This document shows, piece by piece, positions 9,101-16,351 of a stretch of 64,000 nucleotides of DNA. The position numbers and the translations under genes are program-made. A model generated the notes under the pieces. It worked only from the letters and a program-made list of their open reading frames with translations. It was not told the DNA's origin and searched no databases. Within the stretch, counting starts at the first letter, position 1. Every line of letters begins with the position of its first letter. Source of the stretch: an uncultured Luminiphilus sp. (GTDB lineage: Bacteria > Pseudomonadota > Gammaproteobacteria > Pseudomonadales > Halieaceae); assembly GCA_943789425.1 (NCBI GenBank), contig CALSUB010000008.1, positions 60,662 to 124,661 on the forward strand, in the 5' to 3' direction.

Positions 9101-10386
9101 TAGCCGTGTGCCAGCTGACAGCCGCCAATGCAGAGCTCGCCTTCTGTGCCATGCGGCAGCAGTTCCAATGTGGCGGGATCCAAAATGAAGTAGCTTACCC
9201 CTGCAAAAGGGCTGCCAATCGTGACCGGTTCGTTGGGCCGCAACAGTTGCCGACTGGTGTCCGTGCTGACCTCGGTGGGACCATACGTATTGACGATCTG
9301 TCGGCGCGCCCGTGACCAGGGCTCAACCAGTGAGGCGGGGAAGGCCTCTCCTGCTGGCACGATATAGCGGCATATGGGGTAGGGCAGGTCGACTTCAGGG
9401 TTGGCAGTTAAGGTGGAGAGCAACACGGGCGGGCAAAACAGCGCGGTCACAGAGTGCTCCCTTAAAATAGGGAGCAGTTCGGGACCAGAGCGTAGAGCCG
9501 CTTTTGTGAGTAAGACGACCTCGCAACCCGCGACCCAGGCGCTGTACAGTTCAGAAATGCTGCCGTCATAACCGAGCGAAGAGGTGAGCGAGGTCGCGTC
9601 ACTCCCGGGTACAAAATCGTAATACGTCGCATAAGATTGCACGAGATTGATATATCCCGCATGGGCGCATTCAACCCCCTTCGGTGTGCCAGTGGTGCCG
9701 CTGGTATAAAAGAGGGCGGCGATTCGCTGGGACGCTGAATCCTGACCAGCGCTGGTGTGAGACGACGATTCAGCTTGAGAATCCGAGCTTGCCTGAGACG
9801 CGACAGCGCGGCTATCGGCCATTTTGAGTGATTCAAGAGTACGTATCGTCATGCCCGTAACGCCAAAAGGGGCGTCAGTGAAGGCTGCCAGTTGCGTTTC
9901 CGTGATCAATACCGTGGGCGCTGCATCCGCCAGTATCTGCTGGTAAAGGTGGCTGGGTGAATCCGGGTCAATGAAGACTTGCGTCGCCCCGGCTTTGAGA
10001 ATCGCTAGATGCAGTGCGACGATATCGGCAGAGTCTTGTCGTAAATGCACTGCCACGACCTGATTGCTCCCACTCAGGTGATGACGGAGGTGGCTCGCGA
10101 AGTGGTTGGCCCTGGCGTCGAGCTCAGCGTAGCTGAGAGACTCTCCCGATTCGGGAACGGTTAGCGCAGTCAGATCAGGGAACCGTGCTGCCGAGCGCTC
10201 AAAAATATCGTGTAGCCAACGCGCACCCATTTGATGGTGATGAGACCCCCACGCGTCCCTCGGTGCGGGCTGACTGAGGACGGTTTTAGGCGGTAAAGGC
10301 TCAGCGCTGCCCGCGGCGATAGCGCAGTAGCGTAACCAGGCGGCGGTCAGCAGTAGCGGGAAAAGCGTTATCCATAGGAGTGTCAT
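6103..10386 (-). CDS. Pls/PosA-type membrane nonribosomal peptide synthetase
   Basis: The 1427-aa protein has the layout of epsilon-poly-lysine-synthetase-like enzymes. An N-terminal membrane helix (residues 3-25, unusual) precedes the adenylation domain at about 55-590. That domain shows A3 FYTSGTTGTPKG, A5 NTYGPTEVS, A7 YRSGDRC, A8 GRLDAQLKVRGFRVE and A10 ASGKIDRRALP. A carrier protein follows, with the phosphopantetheine Ser in WGAHSIAI. Three pairs of membrane helices then alternate with three soluble domains rich in left-handed-helix hexapeptide repeats. Characterised relatives activate one amino acid and polymerise it by isopeptide or peptide bonds without a normal condensation domain. 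My hand-read specificity code is D-G-S-F-V-A-T-T-D-K. Asp at the ninth place is common for basic side chains, but the substrate is unknown. The gene follows an amidinotransferase gene by 33 bases. Confidence 0.88.
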   Translation of the reverse strand: MTLLWITLFPLLLTAAWLRYCAIAAGSAEPLPPKTVLSQPAPRDAWGSHHHQMGARWLHDIFERSAARFPDLTALTVPESGESLSYAELDARANHFASHLRHHLSGSNQVVAVHLRQDSADIVALHLAILKAGATQVFIDPDSPSHLYQQILADAAPTVLITETQLAAFTDAPFGVTGMTIRTLESLKMADSRAVASQASSDSQAESSSHTSAGQDSASQRIAALFYTSGTTGTPKGVECAHAGYINLVQSYATYYDFVPGSDATSLTSSLGYDGSISELYSAWVAGCEVVLLTKAALRSGPELLPILREHSVTALFCPPVLLSTLTANPEVDLPYPICRYIVPAGEAFPASLVEPWSRARRQIVNTYGPTEVSTDTSRQLLRPNEPVTIGSPFAGVSYFILDPATLELLPHGTEGELCIGGCQLAHGYRNRPEATATQFFTHPEFGRLYRSGDRCHVDPLTLRVHFHGRLDAQLKVRGFRVEAQPIESLLQDHFAEFETAVLDCQNSELIAFIRAPSLWGQTQANANVQLLEQPLLAEAQALVGQKFPPYAVPSRVFLIDQFDLLAASGKIDRRALPRIAALSSTANERPVFSPQHDDALSESLDADVLALCRTQLGSELGWRDDFVEWGAHSIAIAQLTQTLQSAGYPVTVRALLSEYRCAADIAALTCATQPQAGLASSQPNPPILDDAEVESRVYSFRSFSALQASASVLLRVPLVLVAGLGLAIIDPEVLLLAGDVLGFLSATIISYCLYMIVPFVNLSWVVLLRLIQRGMAVEATLEPGRYQKYSSHHLQVWWMEQQAGFVLRPLVNGLRSPNLFNWALRRLGAHIHPGTFIAQSTEWYGPLSLMTIEQGAVIQAGAQISTIEWESSVFTLKPIHIGPRARVGSRAMVSAGGTLGEGSWLTPLSSLQNACDAYSQVSGVPGAVVGRFHQVKTPSQPQRSGLIMAAIDVRNVLLQLALELSLVVIPGAFIALIASFFLGLDALNTLNVDDAALTLGGILKIGGAGIAGIWIGVLSSSLLLCLFLRLTPTPPGWVSAFSLTGTLARYRQTKMNQIQQMWGWSLTGQYLRALAGVKFSRVGASECDALVNVLPEQLDADANIFIAQGCYCNVLDEHGAFLLVKPLRLPAGFFASNNAMIEPGAMPGNLLLGVSTPIGPHDYREQYTDRPDLPRVLAGNPPLSLGATSQPAQPVHPRPSWWVFMMRFVLNDFASVGVVPGITVFLATTLLVSLNALGLSNIGAALVTSILFPISLPLLALLIKYLLVGNSWGAKSTAPFWSVRHFAYFLAQDCFFRLMSSFMSTIAGTALANPLLRRFGCRIGQRSLIGLPIQLSDWHAVDIGDDCVVNGQMQLHSFENRILNVARTKIGNNTVINHGSMLMGGATLADNVTVSPQSLILKAMQLPPGLHTGSPTQPVTPAPLTH

Positions 10387-10399
10387 AAGTCTGGGTAGT

Positions 10400-10414
10400 G
10401 CGCGAACAACGCGC
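10400..10414 (-). promoter_or_regulatory. GC hairpin in amidinotransferase-NRPS spacer
   Basis: GCGCG-AACAA-CGCGC occupies about half of the 33-base spacer between the two operon genes. There is no T-run behind it and no clear Shine-Dalgarno before the synthetase ATG. It may tune the relative expression of the second gene (inference). Confidence 0.4.
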
Positions 10415-10419
10415 GTCGC

Positions 10420-11469
10420 TTAGTCGAAATACGATTCCATCTTACCGCGGCGGCGTGTATCCAGGGTGACACAATGAAAGCCGCCACCCATCATGCGAGA
10501 GTGTCTGAGCTTTAAAGGGACCACTTCCATTTGGTGGCTTTCTAATAATTTGATCAGCGCCGTTTGATCACGGTCCACGACGACTGTGTCGGGACCTAAG
10601 CTGAACAGATTCATGTCAATCCACTCGCTGCCGATCGCTTGCTCTAAATACTCGGCGCTGTAGCGATCCTGATTTTCCATGGGGGGGCTAAAGAGTATCT
10701 CCCACTGTTTTAAAAACGATGGGATGGTATCCGGTGATAATCGTGCGGGATTGGCGAGTAACAGACCGGGCTTGAGTGCGACCAAGGTCGAGTCAATGTG
10801 GCTGCCGTAGTAGACGTCTTTCATAAAGTGCACGGTAAACTCGTCTCCCAGAACACGTTGCAACCAGCGTCCTCCCAGTTCATTACCCGTAGCACTCACG
10901 AGGTACAGCAAATCGCGACCAAATCGTAATACGTTGGCCGCATCAAAGGCGGGTTCGATATTGCGAGGCGTCGGTGCCGACACGTCGTACTCAAATAATC
11001 GGTCCTCGAGCATGGGCTTGGGGGCTGCGAACCAATTCGCGCCGTCTTCGAGATACTCCATGAGTAAACGACGGTATGAGCCCGTCTCGAGTGATCGGCC
11101 CCTGATGACGTTGGGTGTCTCGATAACGGTATCGCCGATAACGAGCAGTACGTCTCTGGGACAGTAGTTGTAGTACCCCTGACATTCCCAGTGGGGAGTC
11201 TTGATGACCTGCTCATGCGGCCAGTCATCGGGTCTATGTACTGTGATACCTCTTGTTTCGAGTGCTTCGACGAAGGCCTGTAAATCTTCTTCTGTTTCTT
11301 CAAGTATTTGATCAGGAAAAGCGCCCTGGGGTAGCGCATCGAGCGCACGATCAGGGTATTCCGCTAGCCGAGTACTCGGGTCGGCAAAGGGAAAGCGGGC
11401 ACCCAAAGGATTCCCCACAACAACCTCTTCCAGCGGATCCCACTCGTTACAACTCCAGACTCTGGGCAT
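10420..11469 (-). CDS. glycine/inosamine-type amidinotransferase
   Basis: A 349-aa enzyme of the arginine:glycine amidinotransferase family (GATM, StrB1, CyrA), which moves the amidino group of L-arginine onto an amine and releases ornithine. Visible family blocks are the N-terminal EWDPLEEVVVG, the mid segment PRDVLLVIGDTVIETP, WFAAPKPML, the active-site His-Asp in YGSHIDSTLVALKPG, and the C-terminal catalytic Cys in GGGFHCVTLDTRRRG, almost identical to the mitochondrial enzyme. The ATG at 11469 is preferred over the in-frame TTG just before it. It is the first gene of an operon with the membrane peptide synthetase. It could guanidinylate the monomer, an initiator or the polymer, or supply ornithine; this is not decidable from sequence. 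Confidence 0.88.
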   Translation of the reverse strand: MPRVWSCNEWDPLEEVVVGNPLGARFPFADPSTRLAEYPDRALDALPQGAFPDQILEETEEDLQAFVEALETRGITVHRPDDWPHEQVIKTPHWECQGYYNYCPRDVLLVIGDTVIETPNVIRGRSLETGSYRRLLMEYLEDGANWFAAPKPMLEDRLFEYDVSAPTPRNIEPAFDAANVLRFGRDLLYLVSATGNELGGRWLQRVLGDEFTVHFMKDVYYGSHIDSTLVALKPGLLLANPARLSPDTIPSFLKQWEILFSPPMENQDRYSAEYLEQAIGSEWIDMNLFSLGPDTVVVDRDQTALIKLLESHQMEVVPLKLRHSRMMGGGFHCVTLDTRRRGKMESYFD

Positions 11470-11531
11470 CAATGTTTACTCAAGGTTAAATTTAAAGAGA
11501 ATTCGATCAGTTGGGGGGAATGACGCGTCAT

Positions 11532-11555
11532 AAAAAAGGCCACCCTTAGGTGGCC
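11532..11555 (-). terminator. Rho-independent terminator of the 11578 gene
   Basis: On the minus strand the stem GGCCACC / GGTGGCC (loop of four, 11545-11548) is followed by six Ts (11532-11537). It lies 22 bases after the stop of the small secreted-protein gene, so that gene is separated transcriptionally from the amidinotransferase operon. Confidence 0.85.
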
Positions 11556-11577
11556 CTAGACAAGCTAAGCGCAGTGC

Positions 11578-11958
11578 TTAAATGTCGTCAGCTTCCCACA
11601 GAGCGGAGCCGTGGCACGTCAGCGTTTCACGCTCCATCTGTGCGACGTCTGACCCAGGATAGGCATCCCAGAAGCTGCCGAAGTCGCCAAAGGAACCCCA
11701 AGAGACAACATACTGTACGTCGGTACCGTCACCGTCTGCACCCACTGCTACGGGAAACAGAACGTGAACGTCCATATCACCGCCGCCGGGTAGCTTGGAT
11801 GCCGCTTGCTTCCACTTGCCCGCCTGCTCAATCACGGATTCTTCCGAGACGTCGCCGTTAATATTGCATTTCCACATTTGGACTGGATCACCCGCAGAGG
11901 CGAATGGGGACAACAACATCAAAGCGCTAACTGCTGATACAAAACCTTTCGTTTTCAT
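11578..11958 (-). CDS. small secreted single-copy two-cysteine-domain protein
   Basis: A 126-aa protein with a signal peptide (cleavage near ASAGD) and one domain of about 100 residues. The domain begins MWKCNING and ends TLTCHGSALWEA, with a middle strand DVHVLFPVAV and a VVSWGSFGDFGSFWDAYPG segment. The order of elements (Cys, helix, strand ending in Pro, W.S/G.Y stretch, Cys) resembles each half of the two tandem-domain proteins at 10-1672, so I read it as a single-copy member of the same family. AGGAG before the ATG supports the start. It has its own terminator. The function is unknown; a periplasmic binding role is possible. Confidence 0.7.
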   Translation of the reverse strand: MKTKGFVSAVSALMLLSPFASAGDPVQMWKCNINGDVSEESVIEQAGKWKQAASKLPGGGDMDVHVLFPVAVGADGDGTDVQYVVSWGSFGDFGSFWDAYPGSDVAQMERETLTCHGSALWEADDI

Positions 11959-12117
11959 AGGGATCTCCTAGTTATAGGTGCGCAGTAATGTATCAACGGC
12001 AGTGGTTCAGTGCAAAGTAATTGCGACCAATTGGGTCTCTGTGTCACTTTTTGCACAATCAGACGTTAAAATCCGCCCAAGAACACTATTTGTCGCTAAA
12101 TCGGGCGCCAAAATCGG

Positions 12118-12140
12118 GCAAAAACGATATTTATCGCCCT
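12118..12140 (-). terminator. weak terminator-like hairpin after the flavoprotein gene
   Basis: On the minus strand, immediately after the flavoprotein stop, CGATA-AA-TATCG is followed by five Ts within GGGC...GCCC. The stem is short and AT-rich, so termination is plausible but uncertain. Confidence 0.35.
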
Positions 12141-13652
12141 TTAAGCAGCAGACTGCCCGGAAGCGAGCCGCTGGCCTAATAACCGCCCAAAGGTAATCGC
12201 GGGCGTCACCAGCATGCCATTGGTATAAGCCGCCCCAGACGTGGCGCCTGCACCAATGACTTCGCCAATGGCATATAAATTTGGGATCGGTCGTGCTTCG
12301 CGATCGAGCACCCGCAAGCTGGCATCGATGCTGAGCCCCGCGAAGGAGACCAAGGTCCAGCCTTGCATGGCGATGCTGTAGAACGGCGGCTTTGCTAGCG
12401 GCGAGGGTCGTGACACACGGCCATAAGGATCTGCACCGCCAACGGCGATGCTGTGATTGTAATCATTGACGGTTGCAGTGAGGGTGGCGGGGTTCAGGCC
12501 CGCTCGGAAGGCCAGCTCACTCACTGTCATGGCCCTGTGGAACATGGTGTTACTCTGATGCTCGTTGGCAATTCTCTCCCGGGTCCAGTCGGGGATGATG
12601 GGGGCCGATTTTTCAAGCATGTCAGCGTCAAAAATAGCCCAGTGCCGATGCCCCGGTTGCCGATAGATGCCGCGCTCAATCTGATGCACACTGGGGTGAT
12701 CTTCTCTCACAAAACGTTCGCCTCGGGCGTTGACGACGATTTCCCAGGGCGATCGAGCCGCAGGGTTTAAGGGGGCGTAGGCAAACATCTGGCAGGGGTA
12801 GCGATAGGCATCTGGAATGAGCCCCGGTAGGCAGGCGTACTTTTCCGCGCCGACAATCGCTGCGCCGGCAGACATGCCCAATAGCAGGCCGTTGCCTAAT
12901 GATGTTGGGTAGGCCGTCTGCGCATACAGCGGCACGCCATGTAGCTCCTCGAACAATCTTGGATTGGCAGCGCAGCCGCCCGTCGCAACGACGACATGGG
13001 ACGCTTTAACGTCTCGATGTCCAAACGGTCCGTCTACCGTCACGCCTGTGATGGCACTGGAGGGTTGCTGCAGCAGGGCCGTTGCCGACGTGCCCGTGAG
13101 TAGCGTGATTTGTTGGTTGCTGATGGCTTGATTGAGACTCGGCAGCAGCGCGTCAAGAATAGACAGTCCGCTCTTGGTCCCTTGCTGATACCGGCGAGTG
13201 GTAAAGTGATCATGGCCAATTCCGGTGACCGGATGTCCGTCCATGACTTCGAAGCCTTGTTGCGCCAGCCAGTTAATGGTGTCGCCCGCATGATCGACCG
13301 TTAAACGGGTGAGCTCGGGGTCTGCGGTGGCACCATTGATGCGCATGCAATCCGCAAAATGGGCATCAGGCGTGTCCTCAATGCCGAGCCGCTGCTGAAA
13401 AACCGTTCCTGAACCGGCAATCTGGCCAGTAGACCAAAACAACGTGCCGCCCAATGAGGGGCTTTTTTCTACTAGGAGTACGCGCGCGCCACCGAGTGCG
13501 GCAAAGAGTGCGCAAGGAATCCCGGCGGTACCGCCACCAATGACGATGACATCGTAGTGATCGGCTGGCTTGGTATGACCGCTCGTGGCGCCCCATAGTG
13601 GGAGGGAAGCTGCCGCGAGCAATGTGTCTCTTCTACTCAGTTTTAGGCTCAC
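12141..13652 (-). CDS. Tat-exported FAD-dependent oxidoreductase (fumarate reductase/ketosteroid dehydrogenase type)
   Basis: The 503-aa product starts with a Tat-like signal (SRRDTLLAAAS). It then has the Rossmann FAD motif VIVIGGGTAGIPCALFAA and EKSPSLGGTLFWSTG, typical of the flavocytochrome c / fumarate reductase / 3-ketosteroid 1-dehydrogenase family. The C-terminal FAD block (PNLYAIGEVIGAGATSGAA) is complete. No heme-binding motif is present, so electrons must go to another carrier. Likely role: oxidation or reduction of a carbon-carbon double bond in the periplasm. The substrate is unknown. An SDR and a SnoaL-like gene lie upstream in the same direction, which could suggest steroid-like or polycyclic substrates, but this is weak. 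Confidence 0.82.
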   Translation of the reverse strand: MSLKLSRRDTLLAAASLPLWGATSGHTKPADHYDVIVIGGGTAGIPCALFAALGGARVLLVEKSPSLGGTLFWSTGQIAGSGTVFQQRLGIEDTPDAHFADCMRINGATADPELTRLTVDHAGDTINWLAQQGFEVMDGHPVTGIGHDHFTTRRYQQGTKSGLSILDALLPSLNQAISNQQITLLTGTSATALLQQPSSAITGVTVDGPFGHRDVKASHVVVATGGCAANPRLFEELHGVPLYAQTAYPTSLGNGLLLGMSAGAAIVGAEKYACLPGLIPDAYRYPCQMFAYAPLNPAARSPWEIVVNARGERFVREDHPSVHQIERGIYRQPGHRHWAIFDADMLEKSAPIIPDWTRERIANEHQSNTMFHRAMTVSELAFRAGLNPATLTATVNDYNHSIAVGGADPYGRVSRPSPLAKPPFYSIAMQGWTLVSFAGLSIDASLRVLDREARPIPNLYAIGEVIGAGATSGAAYTNGMLVTPAITFGRLLGQRLASGQSAA

Positions 13653-13697
13653 AGATCCCTCCGATCGATCGTGATGTGAAGTGGTAGTGCGCAGCGC

Positions 13698-14477
13698 TTA
13701 ATCGGGCCGTGCCTTGATACGAAGAAATCGCCTTGTCCAAACAGACTGAAAAATGGGGTCTAGCCAACGATACAGGCGACCGGACACTACAACAGACTTG
13801 CCGTCCTCAACGCCGTTGATGCCATCGCAGACCACCACTTTGGCCTCGTACCAGAGCCACTTGGCCATATTGTTTTTCATATCCATGAGCCCGGCGGTCT
13901 CATGGAATTCGGTGTGGGTGAATCCCGGGCACAGCGCCGTCACATTGACGCCCTGTCCGGCGACGCTTAAGTGGAGCTCTTCAGACAGTGCAACAACGTA
14001 GGCTTTAGCGGGGCCGTAGTTACATCCCCCCGAGCGCGGCACCCGCGCTGCAACCGACGCAATGTTGATCACGCGGCCTTGTTCACGCTCTACCATTGAC
14101 GGAATAAAAAGGTGACACATTTCGGCGACTGACAGCATCATCAGCTGGTAAAAAGCGTGTTGCTGAGACCAATCCCGGTCTTTGAGCAGATCTGGTCCTG
14201 CAACACCGGCGTTGTTGATTAACCACTCCACCTGCCAGCCTGACGCTGAGCAGAGGGTCGCAATTTTTTGTGGTGTGTCGGGTTGGCTGAGGTCAGCGGC
14301 GATCACCTCTACCGCTACGCTGTATTGTTCGTGCAGTGTTGACGCCAGCGCCGCCAGCTTTTCCTCGCGTCTGGCCACCAAAATCAGAGGGTGGCCTAGG
14401 GCCGCCAATTGCTGTGCAAACTCGGCGCCGAGTCCAGAGGACGCGCCGGTAATCAGCGCATAGCGCTTTTCGATCAT
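13698..14477 (-). CDS. short-chain dehydrogenase/reductase
   Basis: A 259-aa classical SDR. Evidence: the NAD(P)-binding motif TGASSGLGAEFA, the NNAG motif (LINNAGVAG), and the catalytic Tyr-Lys in YGPAKAYVVAL (Y-G-P-A-K in place of the usual Y-x-x-x-K, so the spacing is retained). The RRE after the second strand (ILVARREEKL) suggests NADP use. The ATG at 14477 overlaps the stop of the upstream SnoaL-like gene as ATGA, so I reject the start twelve codons earlier. The C-terminal part (KNNMAKWLWYEAKVV) resembles the YqjQ/DltE-like SDR subgroup. The substrate is unknown. Confidence 0.88.
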   Translation of the reverse strand: MIEKRYALITGASSGLGAEFAQQLAALGHPLILVARREEKLAALASTLHEQYSVAVEVIAADLSQPDTPQKIATLCSASGWQVEWLINNAGVAGPDLLKDRDWSQQHAFYQLMMLSVAEMCHLFIPSMVEREQGRVINIASVAARVPRSGGCNYGPAKAYVVALSEELHLSVAGQGVNVTALCPGFTHTEFHETAGLMDMKNNMAKWLWYEAKVVVCDGINGVEDGKSVVVSGRLYRWLDPIFQSVWTRRFLRIKARPD

Positions 14478-14962
14478 AGCGTTTGAGACCAACTGTGCAG
14501 GCGTATCTTCCATGCCCCTGCGGGGTCTTTCGCAACGATGTCGATGTAATGAGAGGTGGTGGAGTCACCTTCGATAGCGCCCTCAGGGAGCTCAGCATTC
14601 GCACTCTTATCGACAATGCGGCGAATGGTGTAATCGTATTCAACCACTGCAGCATCACCCATCATGGTGATGCTGTGAGAGGTGTCGACAGTGATTTCAT
14701 AACGGGCGGTGGCGAAAACCGGTCCGAGGAACGTTTGGTAGTTATCGCGGCCATCTAGACCGGTAACGCCGGGTGGGCGCAGGCTGACGTCGGGGTGGAG
14801 TCCTCCCACATAGCCATCAATATCGCTCGACTCTACCGCTCGAATCCAGCCCTGATACAAAGCAAGGATTTCATCCTGATCGGTGGCGGCAGTGCTGTTG
14901 TTCATGCCCGTCAAGAGCAACGCCGTTAGGCTGGTAATGATGAATGATCGTAGTGTGGGCAT
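14474..14962 (-). CDS. exported SnoaL-like / ketosteroid-isomerase-fold protein
   Basis: A 162-aa protein with a signal peptide (about 1-25, ending NSTAATD) and one NTF2-like domain: helix DQDEILALYQGWIRAVESSD, then GYVGGLHPDVSLRPP and late strands DAAVVEYDYTI and AWKIRLHSWSQTL. Such domains are either small enzymes or ligand binders; the polyketide-cyclase or isomerase function cannot be assumed. It is translationally coupled to the downstream SDR by an ATGA overlap, so the two products probably serve one pathway, although one is exported and the other cytoplasmic. Confidence 0.75.
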   Translation of the reverse strand: MPTLRSFIITSLTALLLTGMNNSTAATDQDEILALYQGWIRAVESSDIDGYVGGLHPDVSLRPPGVTGLDGRDNYQTFLGPVFATARYEITVDTSHSITMMGDAAVVEYDYTIRRIVDKSANAELPEGAIEGDSTTSHYIDIVAKDPAGAWKIRLHSWSQTL

Positions 14963-15080
14963 GTGCGGATGTCTCCTATGAATGAGTTTCGATTGTCATG
15001 CAGATCGTGATGGTGCGCCACCCCTGAAACAGGGCTCAGCCAGTCGTATCGATCGGGCGGCCTGTCGCGTCTCATTGGGG

Positions 15081-16187
15081 TCAGCTGGTGATAAGACCGA
15101 GCGCGTCGAGGTAGCCTTTGGCGCTGACGTCTTGGTGGTAGTCTTGCACGGCGTTAACCAACGTCGCAGCTTCGGGTGGATTTGAGAGGGTCGATAGAAT
15201 GGCCTCGCTTAGTGCGGTGATATCGCCCATCGGTACCAGTGGCGCAAGTTTCCCGCCGTTTAACAGCTCTCTCGGGCCACTGGGGCAATCGGTGCTGACC
15301 ACCGGTATACCTAATGCGAGGGCTTCTGTGAGCGTGTTGGGCGAGCCTTCCCATCTCGACGATAAGACGAAAACGGCGGCACGGCGCATCCATGCCCACG
15401 GGTTGTCGGAAAAACCCGGGAATGCCACTTTATCGGCAATGCCTAACTGCCGAGCTTGTTCGAGTAGGGCTTCTCGCAGCTGGCCCTCACCCAAAATAAT
15501 CAGTCTCGCGTCGCGTTGCTTTGCGACCTCTGCAAAGGCCCGCAGTAAGGTCGGGAAATCTTTTTGCTCCGTCAATCGGCCCACACCGAGCACCACGGGC
15601 AGTGCATCCGTTGCAAGCCACGGATGTTCAACCGGGAGCGTGGCGGCGGCCAGCATCGCCGGGCTGACGGTGGGGTTGCGGACCACGGTGACCTGACGGT
15701 CTGACATGCCGGTAATGGTGATGACATCATCAGCGACACCCTGCGAAACTGCGATCAGTCGATGTAATTTGGGGTAATAGCGCCGCATGGTGCTGAACCA
15801 TCGCGCCCGACGTCGAGACGATTTATTCGCCAGTGCCGCTGAAACCGTGGTGCCGAGGCGACCCGAAATGGGTGTCGACGTGCGAGCCAGTGTTCGAGCC
15901 TGTAGTGCCGCAATCATGCCGCGGTGCTTTATCGCGAGAAGCGCATCGGGTTTTTCACGCCGCAGGTAGCGCGCCACTTCGAAGATGCTAGTGGCCGTAT
16001 GTCGCGCTCGCAAATGAATGACATTAGCCGAGTCGGGCAACGCGGCGATATGGGGCCCCTTTGCTTTAATCAAAAGGATATCCAGATCGATCGGCGCCAT
16101 TGCCAGCGATTGGCTGAGGTTGGCAATCATCCGCTCCACCCCACCTTGCCCTGAGAAGGAGACCAGAATCGCTAGTTTTGGACGCAT
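15081..16187 (-). CDS. GT4-type glycosyltransferase
   Basis: A 368-aa GT-B fold glycosyltransferase. The N-terminal acceptor half opens KLAILVSFSGQGGVERMIANL, and the C-terminal donor half carries VLGVGRLTEQKDFPTLLRAFA, then FVLSSRWEGSPNTLTEALALG with the E-x7-E signature of family 4. It probably uses a UDP- or GDP-sugar to build a surface polysaccharide or lipid-linked glycan at the cytoplasmic face. The ATG at 16187 is preferred to the TTG four codons earlier. It is divergent from the asparagine-synthetase-like gene, a pairing seen in polysaccharide loci, but no other polysaccharide genes are nearby. Confidence 0.87.
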   Translation of the reverse strand: MRPKLAILVSFSGQGGVERMIANLSQSLAMAPIDLDILLIKAKGPHIAALPDSANVIHLRARHTATSIFEVARYLRREKPDALLAIKHRGMIAALQARTLARTSTPISGRLGTTVSAALANKSSRRRARWFSTMRRYYPKLHRLIAVSQGVADDVITITGMSDRQVTVVRNPTVSPAMLAAATLPVEHPWLATDALPVVLGVGRLTEQKDFPTLLRAFAEVAKQRDARLIILGEGQLREALLEQARQLGIADKVAFPGFSDNPWAWMRRAAVFVLSSRWEGSPNTLTEALALGIPVVSTDCPSGPRELLNGGKLAPLVPMGDITALSEAILSTLSNPPEAATLVNAVQDYHQDVSAKGYLDALGLITS

Positions 16188-16351
16188 TGCGGTTAACAAT
16201 CCCCTTAAAGTCCGCGACAGATTAGCATAGGGGCGTATCGATGATGGGGTGACGCGAGCCCCTGCGTTACACTCCCGAATCGTCTCGGTGGGTTTTTGCG
16301 AAGGGAAGTCGACTATGTCTGGTCAGGTTATAGGTAAGGCACGGTAGCAGT

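Noticed and set aside
13698..14513. SDR start twelve codons upstream of 14477
   Set aside because: The later ATG forms an ATGA overlap with the upstream gene and gives the usual SDR N-terminus.
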